Shown: in pieces, positions 1 to 14,721 of the stretch
Layout: each line of letters starts with the position of its first letter
Numbering within the stretch: position 1 is the stretch's first letter
Source: Paraspadella gotoi
Lineage: Eukaryota > Chaetognatha
Direction: 5' to 3'
NCBI GenBank assembly: GCA_051294375.1
Contig: CM119271.1
Location: 12,121,620-12,185,619, forward strand
Length of the DNA stretch: 64,000 nucleotides
The notes under the pieces: model-generated
Database searches by the model: none
What the model saw: only the letters and a program-made list of their open reading frames with translations
Told to the model about the DNA's origin: nothing
Translations under genes and position numbers: made by a program

Positions 1-2300
<2,300 letters not shown>

Positions 2301-2830
2301 TTCCTGCCCGACGTCAGCCCCTCATTTCGCTTTAAGTTCGAGACGAGAAGACCGACGGCGGGGACGGCGGCGAATTGGACCGTTACACGATCATCTAAAG
2401 TCACTTTTTATTTCCGAGGAAATGCGTCAAAAAAAGGATCACGATGACTATTTACAAGAACCTGAATTTTTGTTCTCAACGTATTATTTTTTCCAAGCAT
2501 TTAACAAGAATTCCTCAAACATTAAACGAAAATCAACTAATAATGAATACTAACGTTACTTCTCTCTAATTATAAAGCTTAAATTACGATTCAAACGTGG
2601 ACTGAATTTGGTCACCGGAACAATATCTACTTCTTATCATCGTCTCCGACGTCGCCACGTTCCTAAGAATACAGTCGGCGTGACGGCGTCTCGATAACAA
2701 ACTTAACGCCACGACTTGGGCCGCGATAGCGTCACCAATTTCGGTCGTAAATTCGAATGTTCACATCTCGTCGATTTCAGCCTTTGTCACAATCACGGCG
2801 CCATTTTTAATATTTACTAGAATAGAGCGC
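2301..2830 (-). promoter_or_regulatory. CpG-rich 5' region of MARK
   Basis: Upstream of the MARK start codon the sequence is locally CpG-rich (about 2301-2400 and 2630-2830) within AT-rich surroundings. A GCCATTTTT block near 2800 resembles a YY1 core, and pyrimidine-rich DNA follows. This is where a 5' UTR exon or promoter is expected, but no start site or TATA box can be assigned by eye. Confidence 0.35.
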
Positions 2831-4630
2831 CCCCTGCCCACTCGGCCTCTGTCTCGCTCTCTGTCTCACAATGTCTCGCTCTCCCTCTTGCACTCTTTTT
2901 TTCTCTTCCTTCTCTCTCTCTCTTCGGCCACTCTTATCCTCTTCCTTTTCTTCTTCCTTTTGTTTTTCGATAGATTTTAAGTTTTTATAACATTATAAAT
3001 ATATAGTTTAGTATAAATTTATATCTAATAATTATCGTCAACTTTTGAGTAATAGTTAAATTAGAAATATCAAAATTTATTATATAAATTCTTTTTACTC
3101 CTTTCAGAATGCAAACTTGGCCACTGGATCATCCATCAATCAGGAGCTCTTCCATCTGCAATTGAACCAAACGGGAACGTCAAGAAATGAACCGAACAAG
3201 TTGACAATAAGTCAATAACTTAATTAGATCAAGAAATACCAAAATTACTTTTGAGTATTGGATTAAAATTGTTCTGACTCTGAGCTGAATAAAGAAAAGA
3301 ACTGAATCTTCGAAATGTTGTCTTCATTTTGTTATGCTATATGTTTAGTGCTTATGTTTTGTGTCAAAGTCAATGTGGATCCAGGAATAGCGATTGAACT
3401 AGTGATTGAATCATCTGGCATTAGTTAAAATTTACTCTGAACTTGAATTTTTAACAAACAGAGGAGGGAGCTAAGCTCAATAATGATAATTTCAAAGTGA
3501 TATAAAGTAGCAGCCACCATTTAGCCTAAATTTTAAGCAGAGAAAATATGAAAATAATGACAATATTAATGTAAAGCATCTAAGCGACTAACTTAACTTT
3601 GACAAGCACTTGAGTTTGTGCTGTTACAAAGTTGAAGAACAGAGAAAAGATTAGTCTAATTTTATGATTCTTTATTGGCAAGTTTAAAGATATAAAACTT
3701 ATATGTAATTCACTCTCGTCTTTCTACATATTTAGTCATGACTCATTAACAAAAACATTTGATGACCATTAAGTAACCTATAAACAAAAGACCGAGATAA
3801 GTATTAAACAAGCTTGAGAAAACAACGCCAAATCTGTCTCGATAATTTAGCGGTAAGCAGAAGATAAGATGATTATTTTTTGTATTCCAAACATTTTTTG
3901 TTAATTCATTTGGTTGTAGTCTTTAGGGTGCTTTTGGTAGTGGTGATGGTAGTTGTTGTGGTTATGAAAATTACGCAGGTTATGTCTTATGATCGTCGTT
4001 TTTATGGTCCTTGTTATAATTGTGGTAGTCGTGGTCGCAGCATGTATTTCATATCAAAAGGAAAAAAAGCAAAATTAAATACGAAAACGTAATGTTGTTT
4101 TTTGTTGTTGTTTTGTTTTGTTAGTTTGTTAGTATTGTTTTTTCCATTTATTATTTTAACTCTTTTCCACTCCGACGATTCCACCGAAACTTGATTTCCG
4201 TCACAATCAACTCACAAATTTATCGTTGAGTAATTGGCGTTTAAACTTAAAGCTAAGGTGGACGGACGGACAGAAAGACAGATGGACGGACATCATTTTT
4301 TTGCATAATTTTAATTAGTTATTTAATGTTCTGTAATGATGTAGTGATTTGCCGACTTGATTGTAGGGTGTGACCGACGAACCGACAAAGTGAAAATAGC
4401 ACATTGTTTCTGACTATATGATTTATACTCGGATTTTTTAAGATAGTCCTTCCCAAATTCTCTCTTCAACAATACAACAGATCCGACCGACGCGGGGCTG
4501 GAAAAAGTTCACCGCAGACAGAGATGTTGACCGTGGGAAAAATGTCGCTAGAGGAAGGGGAAGATAGGGGTAGGATAGGGAAGATTGAGGGGAAGGGGAA
4601 GATAAGGGTGGGATAGGGATAGGGATATAG
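2830..4630. other. AT-rich intergenic DNA, no gene recognised
   Basis: Mostly AT-rich sequence with a short pyrimidine run at 2840-2960. The short open frames have no splice signals, codon bias or similarity that I recognise. Confidence 0.5.
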
Positions 4631-4634
4631 GCCC

Positions 4635-5154
4635 TTTAAAAATAACAAAATATAACAAATCGAATAAGGTACATAGCTATTTTAGTGTAAACAAGTCTGT
4701 AGAATTTATTAATGGTGATGACCATTTTTTTTGTATTATTTTATCTTTCTTGTCGAAAATGACGATTTTTAATGTATATAAAATTGTCCTGAAAAAGAAA
4801 AACAATTATAAGTTATGATAAATCAAATTATTAAAATTTTACAAAATTTACATGAGCTTTTGAAATATAAAAATAAAGACTTATAAAAATATTAATGTAA
4901 GTTTATTTCTAAATTTTATATTTATAAAAAGTTATTTAACTATATTTATTAATAATTATGAGTAAAAATTAGGTTAAAGTTAAAAAATAATAATTTCAAA
5001 ATTTTATTCATGGATGATTGTAATTATTATTATTATTAATATTATTATGATTATTATTATTCATTAATGATTATCAACATCGAATTCCACAGACTTGATT
5101 ACACTAAAATAGCTATGTACCTTATTCGATTTGTTATATTTTGTTATTTTTAAA
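4635..5154. mobile_element. Fold-back/MITE-like element with about 75-bp inverted repeats
   Basis: The left end (4635-4711) and right end (5080-5154) are near-perfect reverse complements; both contain GGTACATAGCTATTTTAGTG or its complement. The middle is AT-rich with (ATT)n runs and no open frame. GCCC lies directly outside the left end and CGCCC outside the right, a possible short target duplication. The superfamily is not identified. Confidence 0.65.
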
Positions 5155-5159
5155 CGCCC

Positions 5160-6300
5160 AAACTAGACAAAGAGCTTTTAACATAACAAAGTCAAATCAT
5201 TTTTCTCTTTCACCCATGAGGGAGAAACAAACCTCTCAAAGACTCACCCGAAATAGAGATTTGCTTATAACTTGAGAAAGAATAATTTTTGGAAACTGTT
5301 ATCTTACATAAGACTTTGTACCATTACTATGAAAAGACTGAATATGTATTTATGCCCATATGTTCCAGTGGCTTTTATCCAGTTTTAAATTTTTTTTTTG
5401 ATCACTGTGGAGGGAGAGAGAGAGAGGAAAATCCATCAAGAGCATTCAGGGAATTTTTTTATTATTGTGATATTCGTTTTCTCCACTAAATTTGGCACAA
5501 GAAACTTTGCAGGTATCAGGAACTTTCAAAAATGCATGGTATTTCTAGGAGCTCTAACAATCATTATCATTTAATTATAGTTATCATAGTTACAAATAAA
5601 TAAATCCTGGCATGGAGATTAATACGTTCTTGAGGTCTCTGGTTAAGATAAGCTCAGATTTGAATTTAACTTTTTAAAAATTTTTTTATACATTAAAAAT
5701 ATCTAAGCTACATAATTATTTTTTATTCAAACAAAAATTTAAAAGTGGCTGCGTTTGATACATTGACGAGCTACTTCAAAATCGTTTATGTCAAATTGTC
5801 AAATTGTTTATTGAATAGTCTTACCGTCTTCACTTGTTATTGATTTTCGTATTTTCTGTTGGAAAATAAATCATTCTTAATCTGAATCTCGTCCCGTTTA
5901 TTTGCCACATTATTACACATTATACATATTGTATAATGTGACTTAATGTAGGTGTAAATGATGGTGTCCGAAAGATTTTTGGATATAAACTTTTATCACA
6001 AAGATCTACTCAATGAAAAATACTGTTCTTCAGAAACTTGTTCCGTTTTTTACAACATAAAAATTAATTAATTAATTTTATTTAATTAACTTTTTTTTCT
6101 CTCTCTACTTTATTATGTTTTTCGTTTGCACAGATTTAGTCTATGTTTGTTTGTTGATGATGATTGTACTGAATCAACCTTGTTGTATTAGAATAAAATC
6201 GCATATATATTGATTAATATTTTAATACCTTAACCACGATACACGCCGGATTTTCTTTTCTTTCTTTTTTCCTTTTTTTTTTTTCGTTTCGTCATTGCTA
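5160..6300. other. AT-rich intergenic DNA, nothing recognised
   Basis: Low-complexity AT-rich DNA between the fold-back element and the CCAAT cluster near 6.3 kb. I see no gene, RNA or strong repeat here. Confidence 0.45.
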
Positions 6301-6324
6301 TTGACGCACGATTCTCAATGTGAC

Positions 6325-6446
6325 CGCGCGATTCCATTGGCCGACGTCGCGCGGTTCTCGGCCAATCAGCATCGTCGACGGTGATGTCAGACGAAAAGGA
6401 GCGTCGCTTCGGTCTCCTCGTGACGTGTTGCTCGCGACGAGAGAGC

Positions 6447-6450
<4 letters not shown>
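6325..6450. promoter_or_regulatory. Promoter-like CpG segment with opposed CCAAT boxes
   Basis: An inverted CCAAT box (ATTGG, 6336-6340) and a forward one (CCAAT, 6362-6366) lie 21 bp apart, with CGACGTCGCGCG between them and TGACGTG (CRE half-site) at 6421-6427. The CpG-rich patch stands out against AT-rich flanks and is followed by a (GA)n run at 6444-6487. The layout resembles the segment upstream of the bHLH gene at 10.14 kb. No adjacent coding exon is certain. Confidence 0.45.
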
Positions 6451-6478
<28 letters not shown>

Positions 6479-7059
6479 GAGAGAGAGACCGAGAGCGTGT
6501 TCGCGCGACAGCCACGACCGACCGGAAATGCCCTCTCGCCCTCTTCCAATTCTCCTCTTCCTCCTCCACCTCCCTTAGCTCTTGGTACACGCGATGACTC
6601 ATTCCAGCTCAGACGTCGCAACCTCGGCACATGTGCTCTTCCAAAAATTATCAATCTCCGGGTTTATTTTTATTTTTTTTAATTGCTTTCCTCTTCTGAT
6701 TTTTCGTTCGTAATGTTTAAATTGAACGCGCGTATTACTTGATATTTATGCCATGGATGAATTAATAAGCTACACGATTATTGCCTAAATTCGTTATAAA
6801 AGGTTCGCTGGATCGACATTTAACGATTGATCGTTTGTAAATTAATTCCGATTTAGTAATAAAACGTTTTGTTTATATATCCGAACTGAATATTTCTTTT
6901 CGTTAAAATAAACGCCACGTAATGTCAACATAACTTATGTAGTAAGTCTTAAAGTTCAGCCGCTTGACGTAAGTAAGTAAATGCAAACAAAAACTGCTTC
7001 GGTAAATGAATAAACTGGATAAAAGATTATTATAATATAAAGGGTTAATGTGAAGTTAC

Positions 7060-7340
7060 AGAGAGGAGAAAGGGTCGCCAGGCCTTACTTTAATATACGC
7101 AGAGGGTCTGGGAGATTTTTCGTCTGTTGCCTAGCTTTGCGGAAGTCCGGAGCCGGCGATAGGATTGCTGCCGGTGGCTGAATCGGTCCAGTCACTCTTT
7201 TTGAAAGGATTGTTCCGACCAGGGTGAGAACACGTAACCATTGGTTTCGGAGATGAAGCGTCAGCTCAATGCGCTACTTCGCTATTATGGCTGAAACAGT
7301 CGTATCCATTGGATACTATCCAACGGGTAGTGATATAACA
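7060..7340 (-). mobile_element. tRNA-derived SINE-like insertion
   Basis: On the minus strand the segment 7200-7300 has tRNA-like Pol III signals: TAGCGCATTGAG resembles an A box and GTTACGTGTTCTCACCC downstream resembles a B box, at about tRNA spacing. It is not a clean cloverleaf, so a SINE head is likelier than a tRNA gene. It is more GC-rich than its neighbours. No second copy was found in this window, so the call is tentative. Confidence 0.4.
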
Positions 7341-7536
7341 TCACAACAAATGGTTATTATAATAAAAATGGTTTATATCTATAATTAAATCAATAAAACA
7401 ACCAATAGTCAAATTATCAAAAAAAAATAAATAAAATAAAGAGGGAGAGACAGAGTGAGAGAAAGAAAGAGACAGATCGACCTACAATATTGGTCCTACA
7501 TTTATTACCCGAAAATACGTAAAGTTTTATTGATTC

Positions 7537-7739
7537 TACACAGACGAAATAAGTTTATTTCCATTCCACGTTTGGCGAAAGTTTATGTCCAACACGTCCG
7601 ACTGTTGAACTTTTTCCATCGTCATCTTTGTTGACGATGGATAGAGAACGGTCGGCAACTGGTCGATGAGGAAGATAATTGCGTGATTGGCACAACCATC
7701 TGCTGATAAGTAAATCACGAGTTCATTTTTTCTTGTCAA
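7537..7739 (-). CDS. Possible terminal exon of an unknown minus-strand gene
   Basis: A minus-strand frame ends in TAG at 7539-7537 and is followed about 5 bp later by AATAAA, a normal poly(A) signal position. An acceptor-like TTACTTATCAG lies near 7700. The peptide has mixed composition, unlike the simple-sequence frames around it, and ends QTWNGNKLISSV. A short hairpin (CATCGTCATC...GACGATG) lies inside at about 7617-7640. I do not recognise the protein, and it may be chance. Confidence 0.2.
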
Positions 7740-7989
7740 TTAACTTATGTTTACTTATAAAATTGGTACAACTAATTTAAAAATTATCCATTCATCCATT
7801 CATTTATCTTGCCCCTGACTTTGAACAGGCTTTGGTGGATTAAGGCCTCCATCACTCTGACAAGATAATGATTATTTTATTCTTTTTTTATTAAAAGTTT
7901 TATTGTATCTGTCGTTGCAAGTTGCAACGTTATAAGTTACTCTATTGTCCGTCGGTCTGTCTGCATATTCGATTGACAATAAAATTGCT

Positions 7990-9012
7990 CCAAAGTGCAA
8001 ATCAAATATTCTGTAAATAGTAGAAGGGAGCTCTCGGGAACAAAAATTTTATTTGAGATATGTCACAATGATAATTATAGGTGTATTGGTATAATTATTA
8101 AATACGAGAAATATTATACTCATATTCTGAGGAGAACCATATCAGAAATTGCAATAAATTATCAATTTTCAAAATGACTTTTTAAAATTTTTTTAAAAAA
8201 GTTACACGAAAAGTATTAAAAATACTTTTTTAAATTTCTGATGTCGTCAGTGTCAAAAATGTAAAAAAAATTAAAATTTTCAAATTTTTATTCGCTGTAA
8301 TAAAAAATATTATATGACAAAACGTTTTAAACGTTTCTCGGGGCCTTTAATATTAATACCCAAAACAGTATTGATAATAAATAAAAATTTTTTTTATTAA
8401 TATCGAAAACGATATTAATACAATAGTACAACAGTAACGCTATCAACAACAGAATAAAATGACTGGAATGGTATCGGTAACGGTATCAATAACAGCGTTA
8501 TTTTTTCATATTGTGAACTAATTCATAAAAAACTATAAAATATAACATTCAAGAACGTTCAAAGATCAGATGTTAAAAATCATAAAAACCAGGAACAGTA
8601 AAAAACGTCAAGTATAGAATGGAAGCAACATTAATAAATTAATACTTAAAAACATAAAATATGAAACAAAAAAAACATGAAATGTTATAACCCTAAAATA
8701 AAAACGTTAAAGTTATTAAAATTCAAAACCAGAGCTAAATAAAATAAAATAAAAATTTAAAAATTTAAAAATTAAATTAAATTTCGAAAACTTTAACTAA
8801 TTATCATATAACATATTTTACAAATTTTGTTAGTTTTTTCTGACGAAACTGAATCTGTTCTTAAAATTTATAAGAATACTACAATAAACTTACAAAGAAA
8901 AGATACGCTCAAGATTTTATCATTTATATATGACAAAAGCAGCAAAAAATATTGTGACATCTCTCAATCTTTTCTTCATTGCTCCGCCCTATTGCATATG
9001 TGAGAATATGTA
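7990..9012. repeat. Dispersed repeat, about 1 kb, related to 34660-35560
   Basis: The start (GGGAGCTCTCGGGAACAAAA and following) matches 34675-34790, and the end (TTATCATTTATATATGACAA to CGCCCTATTGC) matches 35465-35555. The middle is AT-rich and diverged. The right-hand copy is interrupted by an LTR. No open frame of interest. Confidence 0.5.
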
Positions 9013-9380
9013 GTAAAATATTTTTTTCCAAGGTTTTCAAACAAATAATAATAATAATATGCAAATGAAGCTTGAATCGAGGCTTATAAAAAACAAATGA
9101 TCTACCCAAAAGCCACTTTTTCATTTTCTTCCAACTCTTTATCTCGGTAAACGAGTGAAAGCTCTCTCTCTCTCTCTCTCTCTGTCTGTCTCTCTCTCTC
9201 TCTTTGCCTATCTCTCTGTCTCTCTCTCTCTGTTCCCCCCACTTTTCGACAACTCTCTCTCACTCTCACTCCCATTCATAGAAAACTTAATCAATCAGGT
9301 TAAATCTTAGATCTATCAAAGTTGGCGGTAAACAAATCCATTTTTAGTCGAGAAAGAAATAAAATATTTATGCCATTCTC

Positions 9381-9487
<107 letters not shown>

Positions 9488-9829
9488 GATAAATTGCTCG
9501 TCACTATTGACTGAATCTCGACAGAATCTTTCGGTTCCCCAACCGAATTCAATTTATTCCTTCTCACGCGACGACGGTTCTCACCGAAAAAGTGACCACT
9601 GATCAGTGACCACCTCACCTCGTGAAATTCAGTCTTGACCCGAACCATGTCACTCGCCCACCCAGCCGCTCGACAAAACCGGTAACCCACCCGACTGATT
9701 AAGTTTGTCCGTTTGTCCGTCAGCCTCTGTGTCTGTCTACAGGGTCCAACAAATGACAAAAACATTAACTGTTATAATTAATAACAAATATTCATTTATT
9801 ACTAGTGAGAGGAGGCGATGTTTGTTTAC

Positions 9830-9875
<46 letters not shown>

Positions 9876-10136
9876 ACGACGTGAGTAAATAAAACCTTAG
9901 TTGTTAAAAAAAAAAATAAAGTCAGGTCTTGTAATCGAATTATGTACGACTGATTCGCCCTTAATCGAATAATTCCTACCTATGGAAATGTTATTTTTAA
10001 ATTGATAAACAAGCAAGAAAAAAAAGTAGAAAATTATTGCCTGTCCATTACTTTTTACCGTTGGCTCACATACCCTTTTTACTTGAATGATAATTCTGTA
10101 ACATTAATAATCCTTACTAAAACAGACGATGCGTTG

Positions 10137-10205
10137 ATTGGTCGTCTTCGGCGCCAATGAGACGAGTCTTCCTACCCAAAGTCATGCCTCGCGACGTCAC
10201 TTATC
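10137..10205 (+). promoter_or_regulatory. Proximal promoter of the Dimmed/Mist1-like gene (paired CCAAT, CRE-like)
   Basis: ATTGG (10137-10141) and CCAAT (10154-10158) are opposed, followed by CGACGTCAC (CRE-like, about 10192-10200). They lie 560-630 bp upstream of the chosen start codon in a CpG-rich patch. The interval to the ATG is A-rich and looks like 5' UTR. Binding factors (NF-Y, CREB type) are inferred from motifs only. Confidence 0.45.
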
Positions 10206-10768
10206 GATCTCTCAACCATCGTGAAAAGAAAAAAGGGCAACAGATCGAGATGAAGAAACTTTCCAAATACTCAAGTCTTCGCTAAGCGTAACTCCCTCTG
10301 AAGAGCGACAACGAAACAATGGGGAAAAAAATCAAACAGTTGAACAGCGAATATGACAAAATGGAGCAAGAAAAAAGAGCGCGAAAGATAACTTAATAGG
10401 AAATAAAAAAAACAAAAATTCTTAAATTAAAAGATATACGTATATACGTATGTTCCGTATATGAAAAAAAAACAAACAAAAAAACAAACAAAAAACAAAA
10501 CCAAACAATTGTCGCACCAACCAATTTGAAATAAATATTTATTCACGAAAAATCATTTTTCCGAGAAAAAAAACAAAAACCAAAAAAAAAAAAAAAAGCA
10601 ATAACATTCAGAAATAAAGTAACAACCGTTTGTCGTTTGAAATTCCAATCATCAACAAATATAAAAACCCCTAAAACAACAACGAAAAACCAACAAAAAT
10701 TCAAAACAAATAAAACAAAAACAAATCTCAAAACAAACAAAGGCCCCCCCACCCGAGCAAAAACAAGA

Positions 10769-13216
10769 ATGAGCGCGAGCGAGTTGGACTTTTTGACGGG
10801 GATGGACGGCGACGAAGATTGGGAGAACTTTAGTCCCGTTTTGATGGGATACGAATTCGCCGAGCCGCAGCGGGAGAACGACGCCGCCAGCGTCCTCGAC
10901 GGAGACGCCGCCAGCGCCCTCGACTGTTTCGAAGAGGCGGACCTCATTTGTTCCGAAGATCTCTTCCTCTCCACGCCCCCGTCGAGCGTCGCCGAATCCG
11001 CGACGGCGTTTCCCACCACGCCTCCTGCGGAGACGCCGAAGGAAGATGAAGACCCGCTTCAGCGGCAGCGGGAGCGACCTGCTGGCGACGATGCGGCGCA
11101 GCTTCATCGACTGTCGGTTGACGACGCGGCGCAGCGACTGACGGATGATCTGACGCAGCTTCAGCAGCGACTGTCGGCCGACGATACGGCGCAGCGAATG
11201 ACGGACGATCCCTCCCAGCTTCAGCGACTGTCGGTCGACAACGTGACGCAGCGAATAATCGAAGATCCCTCTCAGCTTCAGCAGCGACTGTCGGTCGACG
11301 ACACGGTGCAGCGAATGACGGACGATCCCTTGCAGGTTCAACAGCTGCAGCGTCAGACTCAATGCCTGCGAATGGATACGAATCCCACGACGTCGAGAAA
11401 GAGACAAAACGACGGTGATTTTTCGAGCGAATCCTCGTCGGCCATGTCCCGTCTACTCATCGCGGGAGGCGCCGGCGCTAACGTCCCCGCGGAGCTCAAA
11501 CCGGTCGCGCTCAACTTTGTCTCCGGCGCCGGAACGACCAAATTACTCGGCACGCTGCCGGCGTCGTCCCGTTCTTCTCGGCACTCCACCGGCACGCTCA
11601 AGACAAATCAAATAAAATCGACGAAGAGCGCCGCGACCAACATCCTTCAGGCGGCGACAATCTTCCAAACGACGCCGATTCGTCGCGCCGGAACTCATCA
11701 AGTGCTGGGCGTCGTGATCCCGACGCCAGCGACCTTCGTTTCGGCGCCGGAAGTCTTCCCCGACGCGATGGTCAACGCCTTCGTCCCGAGCGACTCTCTC
11801 CGGCAAACGTCGACGAGCCTCTTGACGACGGTCATCTCCTCTCCGGCGTCGCAAAATCAACAACGACAACAACAACTTTTCTCCGACACATCCAGCCGAT
11901 GTTCCTCCTCTTCCCCGGAGCAGCAGACGCAGCCCCAGGCGCAACTTCCGCTGCCGTGGACGCAGCCTATCGATGCCGGGCTGGCTCAGGCGGATCTCAA
12001 GCAGGCCTCACAGGAAGCGGCCCTTCAGATGCGGCTGGGCCTGGCCGGTTCCGGCTCCACAGGTCGACGCCGTCCGGCAAGCCTCTCTCTCAAGACAATC
12101 GTGTCTCCAACGCGACCCAATTTCGCGGAAGCGTCTTCGTCTTCTTCAGAAGCGCGCGAGTCTAAAGTGGCTAAGATGGAGTTGGATTCAAAGATGGCGC
12201 CCATACATGAAACAAAGATGGCGCCTGTTCATGAAACAAAGATGGCGCCGGTACATGAAACAAAGATGGCGCCCATGTTTGAAACAAAGATGGCGCTGGT
12301 GCATGAAACAAAGATGGCACTGGTGCATGAAACAAAGATAGCGCCGGTGCATGAAACAAAGATAGCGCCGATGCATGAAACAAAGATGGCGCCAATGTTT
12401 GAAACAAAGATGGCGCCGATGCATGAAACAAAGATGGCGCCGATACATGAAACAAAGATGGCGCCGATTAATGAAACAAAGATGGCGCCGATGCATGAAA
12501 CAAAGATGGCGCCGATGCATGAAACAAAGATGGCGCCGATGAATGAAACAAAGATGTCTTCAATGTTTGAATCAAAGATAGGGCAGATATTGGACGCCAA
12601 ATCCCTTTGCGGTCTTTCGATCGTGACTTCGGAGAGTGGTCATCCTATGTTGGAGTCTCTCTCTCCTTCCGTCGGCGGAGAAGGCACGGGCTCCGAGGGT
12701 CTCTCCCCATCGGCGCCGGACGCCCCGCTCCACGCGTCATCGACGGCCGGACGCCGGAAACGCGCTTGCCTCTCGGCGCGCGAGCGAAATCTCCGTCGAT
12801 TGGAATCCAACGAGAGAGAGAGACAGAGAATGCATTCGCTTAACGACGCGTTCCAACAGCTTCGCGAGGTTATACCCCACGTCAAGTGCGGACGGAAACT
12901 CTCCAAGATCGAGACTCTCACGTTGGCCAGGAATTACGTGAAGGCTCTGACGAATACCATCTGCCATCTTAAGGGGCAACCGCGACCCTACGTCTTCGAA
13001 ACGACCGAGGTGGAAGTCGATGAGGAGGAGGAGGAGGAAGAGGAGGAGGAGGCGGGGAACGCGAAAGCAGACGATCAACGTCCGCCGCCGCAGCAGCAGC
13101 AGCAGCCGACACCGATCATCCGCATCGAGGAGGCGACGTCGTCGACGATCGATTCGCAGCAGGAGATTCTGCTGCAAGGAACGACTCTCATCTCCGGACA
13201 ATTTTTGGAGTTTTGA
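10769..13216 (+). CDS. dimm: Dimmed/Mist1 (BHLHA15)-like bHLH transcription factor, very long N terminus
   Basis: Single-exon frame of 815 residues ending at TGA 13214-13216. The frame stays open upstream to an ATG at 10637, but that stretch is A-rich Asn/Lys/Thr sequence typical of a UTR. ATG 10769 has A at -3 and opens an acidic segment ([20 protein letters not shown]). The bHLH is residues 676-734: basic part [20 protein letters not shown], helix 2 [27 protein letters not shown] is characteristic of Dimmed and LREVIPHV of Dimmed/Mist1. These factors bind E-boxes as dimers and drive secretory-cell programmes. Other parts: about five degenerate 20-residue repeats ([15 protein letters not shown] type, near residues 110-190), a 16-copy octapeptide array (475-602), and an acidic Glu run then polyGln after the bHLH. 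Known relatives are about 190-390 residues, so the N-terminal extension is odd. Confidence 0.9.
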   Translation: MSASELDFLTGMDGDEDWENFSPVLMGYEFAEPQRENDAASVLDGDAASALDCFEEADLICSEDLFLSTPPSSVAESATAFPTTPPAETPKEDEDPLQRQRERPAGDDAAQLHRLSVDDAAQRLTDDLTQLQQRLSADDTAQRMTDDPSQLQRLSVDNVTQRIIEDPSQLQQRLSVDDTVQRMTDDPLQVQQLQRQTQCLRMDTNPTTSRKRQNDGDFSSESSSAMSRLLIAGGAGANVPAELKPVALNFVSGAGTTKLLGTLPASSRSSRHSTGTLKTNQIKSTKSAATNILQAATIFQTTPIRRAGTHQVLGVVIPTPATFVSAPEVFPDAMVNAFVPSDSLRQTSTSLLTTVISSPASQNQQRQQQLFSDTSSRCSSSSPEQQTQPQAQLPLPWTQPIDAGLAQADLKQASQEAALQMRLGLAGSGSTGRRRPASLSLKTIVSPTRPNFAEASSSSSEARESKVAKMELDSKMAPIHETKMAPVHETKMAPVHETKMAPMFETKMALVHETKMALVHETKIAPVHETKIAPMHETKMAPMFETKMAPMHETKMAPIHETKMAPINETKMAPMHETKMAPMHETKMAPMNETKMSSMFESKIGQILDAKSLCGLSIVTSESGHPMLESLSPSVGGEGTGSEGLSPSAPDAPLHASSTAGRRKRACLSARERNLRRLESNERERQRMHSLNDAFQQLREVIPHVKCGRKLSKIETLTLARNYVKALTNTICHLKGQPRPYVFETTEVEVDEEEEEEEEEEAGNAKADDQRPPPQQQQQPTPIIRIEEATSSTIDSQQEILLQGTTLISGQFLEF
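12191..12574 (+). repeat. 24-bp coding minisatellite, 16 in-register copies
   Basis: Sixteen consecutive 24-bp units, with no indels, each encode an octapeptide of the type K(M/I)APxHET, followed by a decayed 17th unit. Unit changes are mostly in the fifth and sixth codons (I/V/M and H/F/N). Eleven units keep AAGATGGCGCC at their start. Exact period and preserved frame suggest recent expansion under a coding constraint. Confidence 0.95.
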
Positions 13217-14511
13217 AAGGCAGGTGCGGTTTGGCCGGCGACTTGACGGCGTCGTGAGACGACGTAAGAGTCAAACGGCGTCATGATGGGTCGCCTAGGG
13301 TCGGGCTGCCTCTTGAGGTGTAGGGCGGCGGAACCTCTCTTTTTTTTTCTTGAGTCGCCGGCGTTGACGCGACGGGCTGCGTCCGACGTCCTCGTCGATG
13401 ACACATGAAGAACTAATAGATTCCATGAAAGTCGAGAGCCCAAGTTTTGCTCGTTAAATTTTGTTAAATCTTTGTTTTTTTGTTGTCATGAATCGACTAA
13501 ACAAAAGTTGAAGGTCAACCAAACTAACAAAACATAAAACAAACAAGAACTTAAAATAATCCTCTCAAAAAAATAAAAGAAATAAAATAAAAGACAAACG
13601 AAAAAACAAATGAAAAAAAAAATCTAAAAAAGTCTTCGTAAAAGCGAATTTAAAAAAAAAAAGCCACTTCCTTGTTTAATTATTTTAATTTCGTTCGTTT
13701 AGTATTTAAACGATAAACATTTGCTCTTCTAGTCAATCAAATCAATCGCAAATCACTCAGTCAGTCAACTGACAATCGTTCAAACGTTTTTTTTCCTTTT
13801 CGTTAAAACTAAAAAAAAAAAACACAAAAAAAAGGCAAAAAAACCAAACATTTTTTACTTTTTTTTCAGCCCAAAGTAGTAGAAAACTATTCCCCCCCCC
13901 CGTCTCCTCAAATTTTTTTGGTGTCAAGTTTAATCCAAACCCCTAACGTAGGAGTTATACTCTACCGATCGATATTCGCTATATTTATTTTCATATTGGC
14001 AGCTTATTATTTTTTTTCAAGCTTTGATACAGAAAAAGTTAACTCGTCTTTCTCATCGTTTCTACTCTCAAGAATTAACGCTGGCGTTGATTCCTTTCCT
14101 AAAAAAAAATTTTCATATCGTATTTAAATATTCCTTTTTTTAAAATTTTCTCTCTCCGCTTTTTTTGGAAATAGTCAATCATACAATAACAAAATTGCAT
14201 ATCTCTCCTTCTTGCCGCTCTGTATTTTCTACATCGCTGCGTTTCTTACATTGCCGTATTTCTTACATCGCCGTATTTATTACATTTGCTGTATTTTTTC
14301 CCCCGAATCGCATTAATTCTCTCTCTCTCTCTCTCTCCCCATTTTTTTAAATGGCTGCTAGTCCTCGTGCCTCTGTTGCTATCATACTTTCTTTTTTCGT
14401 TTCTGTCCGAGAAAAAAAAAGTCAAATAATCTGTTGTGACGTTTTATAAATCAAAAAAGATACTCTCTCTCTCTCTCTCTCTCTTCTCTTTCTCTCTTCT
14501 CTCTCTCTTTA

Positions 14512-14547
<36 letters not shown>

Positions 14548-14676
14548 CTTATTCTTGTTATTCTTCTTTCTCTCTCTCTTATTCTCTGTCTTACACACAC
14601 TCTCTCTCTCTCTCTTCTCTCTTATTCTCTTATTCTTTCTCCTCTCATATTCTCCGTTCTCACCACTCTTTTTCTC

Positions 14677-14721
<45 letters not shown>

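Noticed and set aside
7200-7300. Functional tRNA gene
   Set aside because: Box-like motifs are present but the acceptor and anticodon arms do not pair; a SINE head is the better reading.
10637-10768. Extra 44 N-terminal residues for the bHLH protein
   Set aside because: Composition is A-rich Asn/Lys/Thr sequence as in the surrounding UTR; the later ATG opens an acidic, coding-like region.
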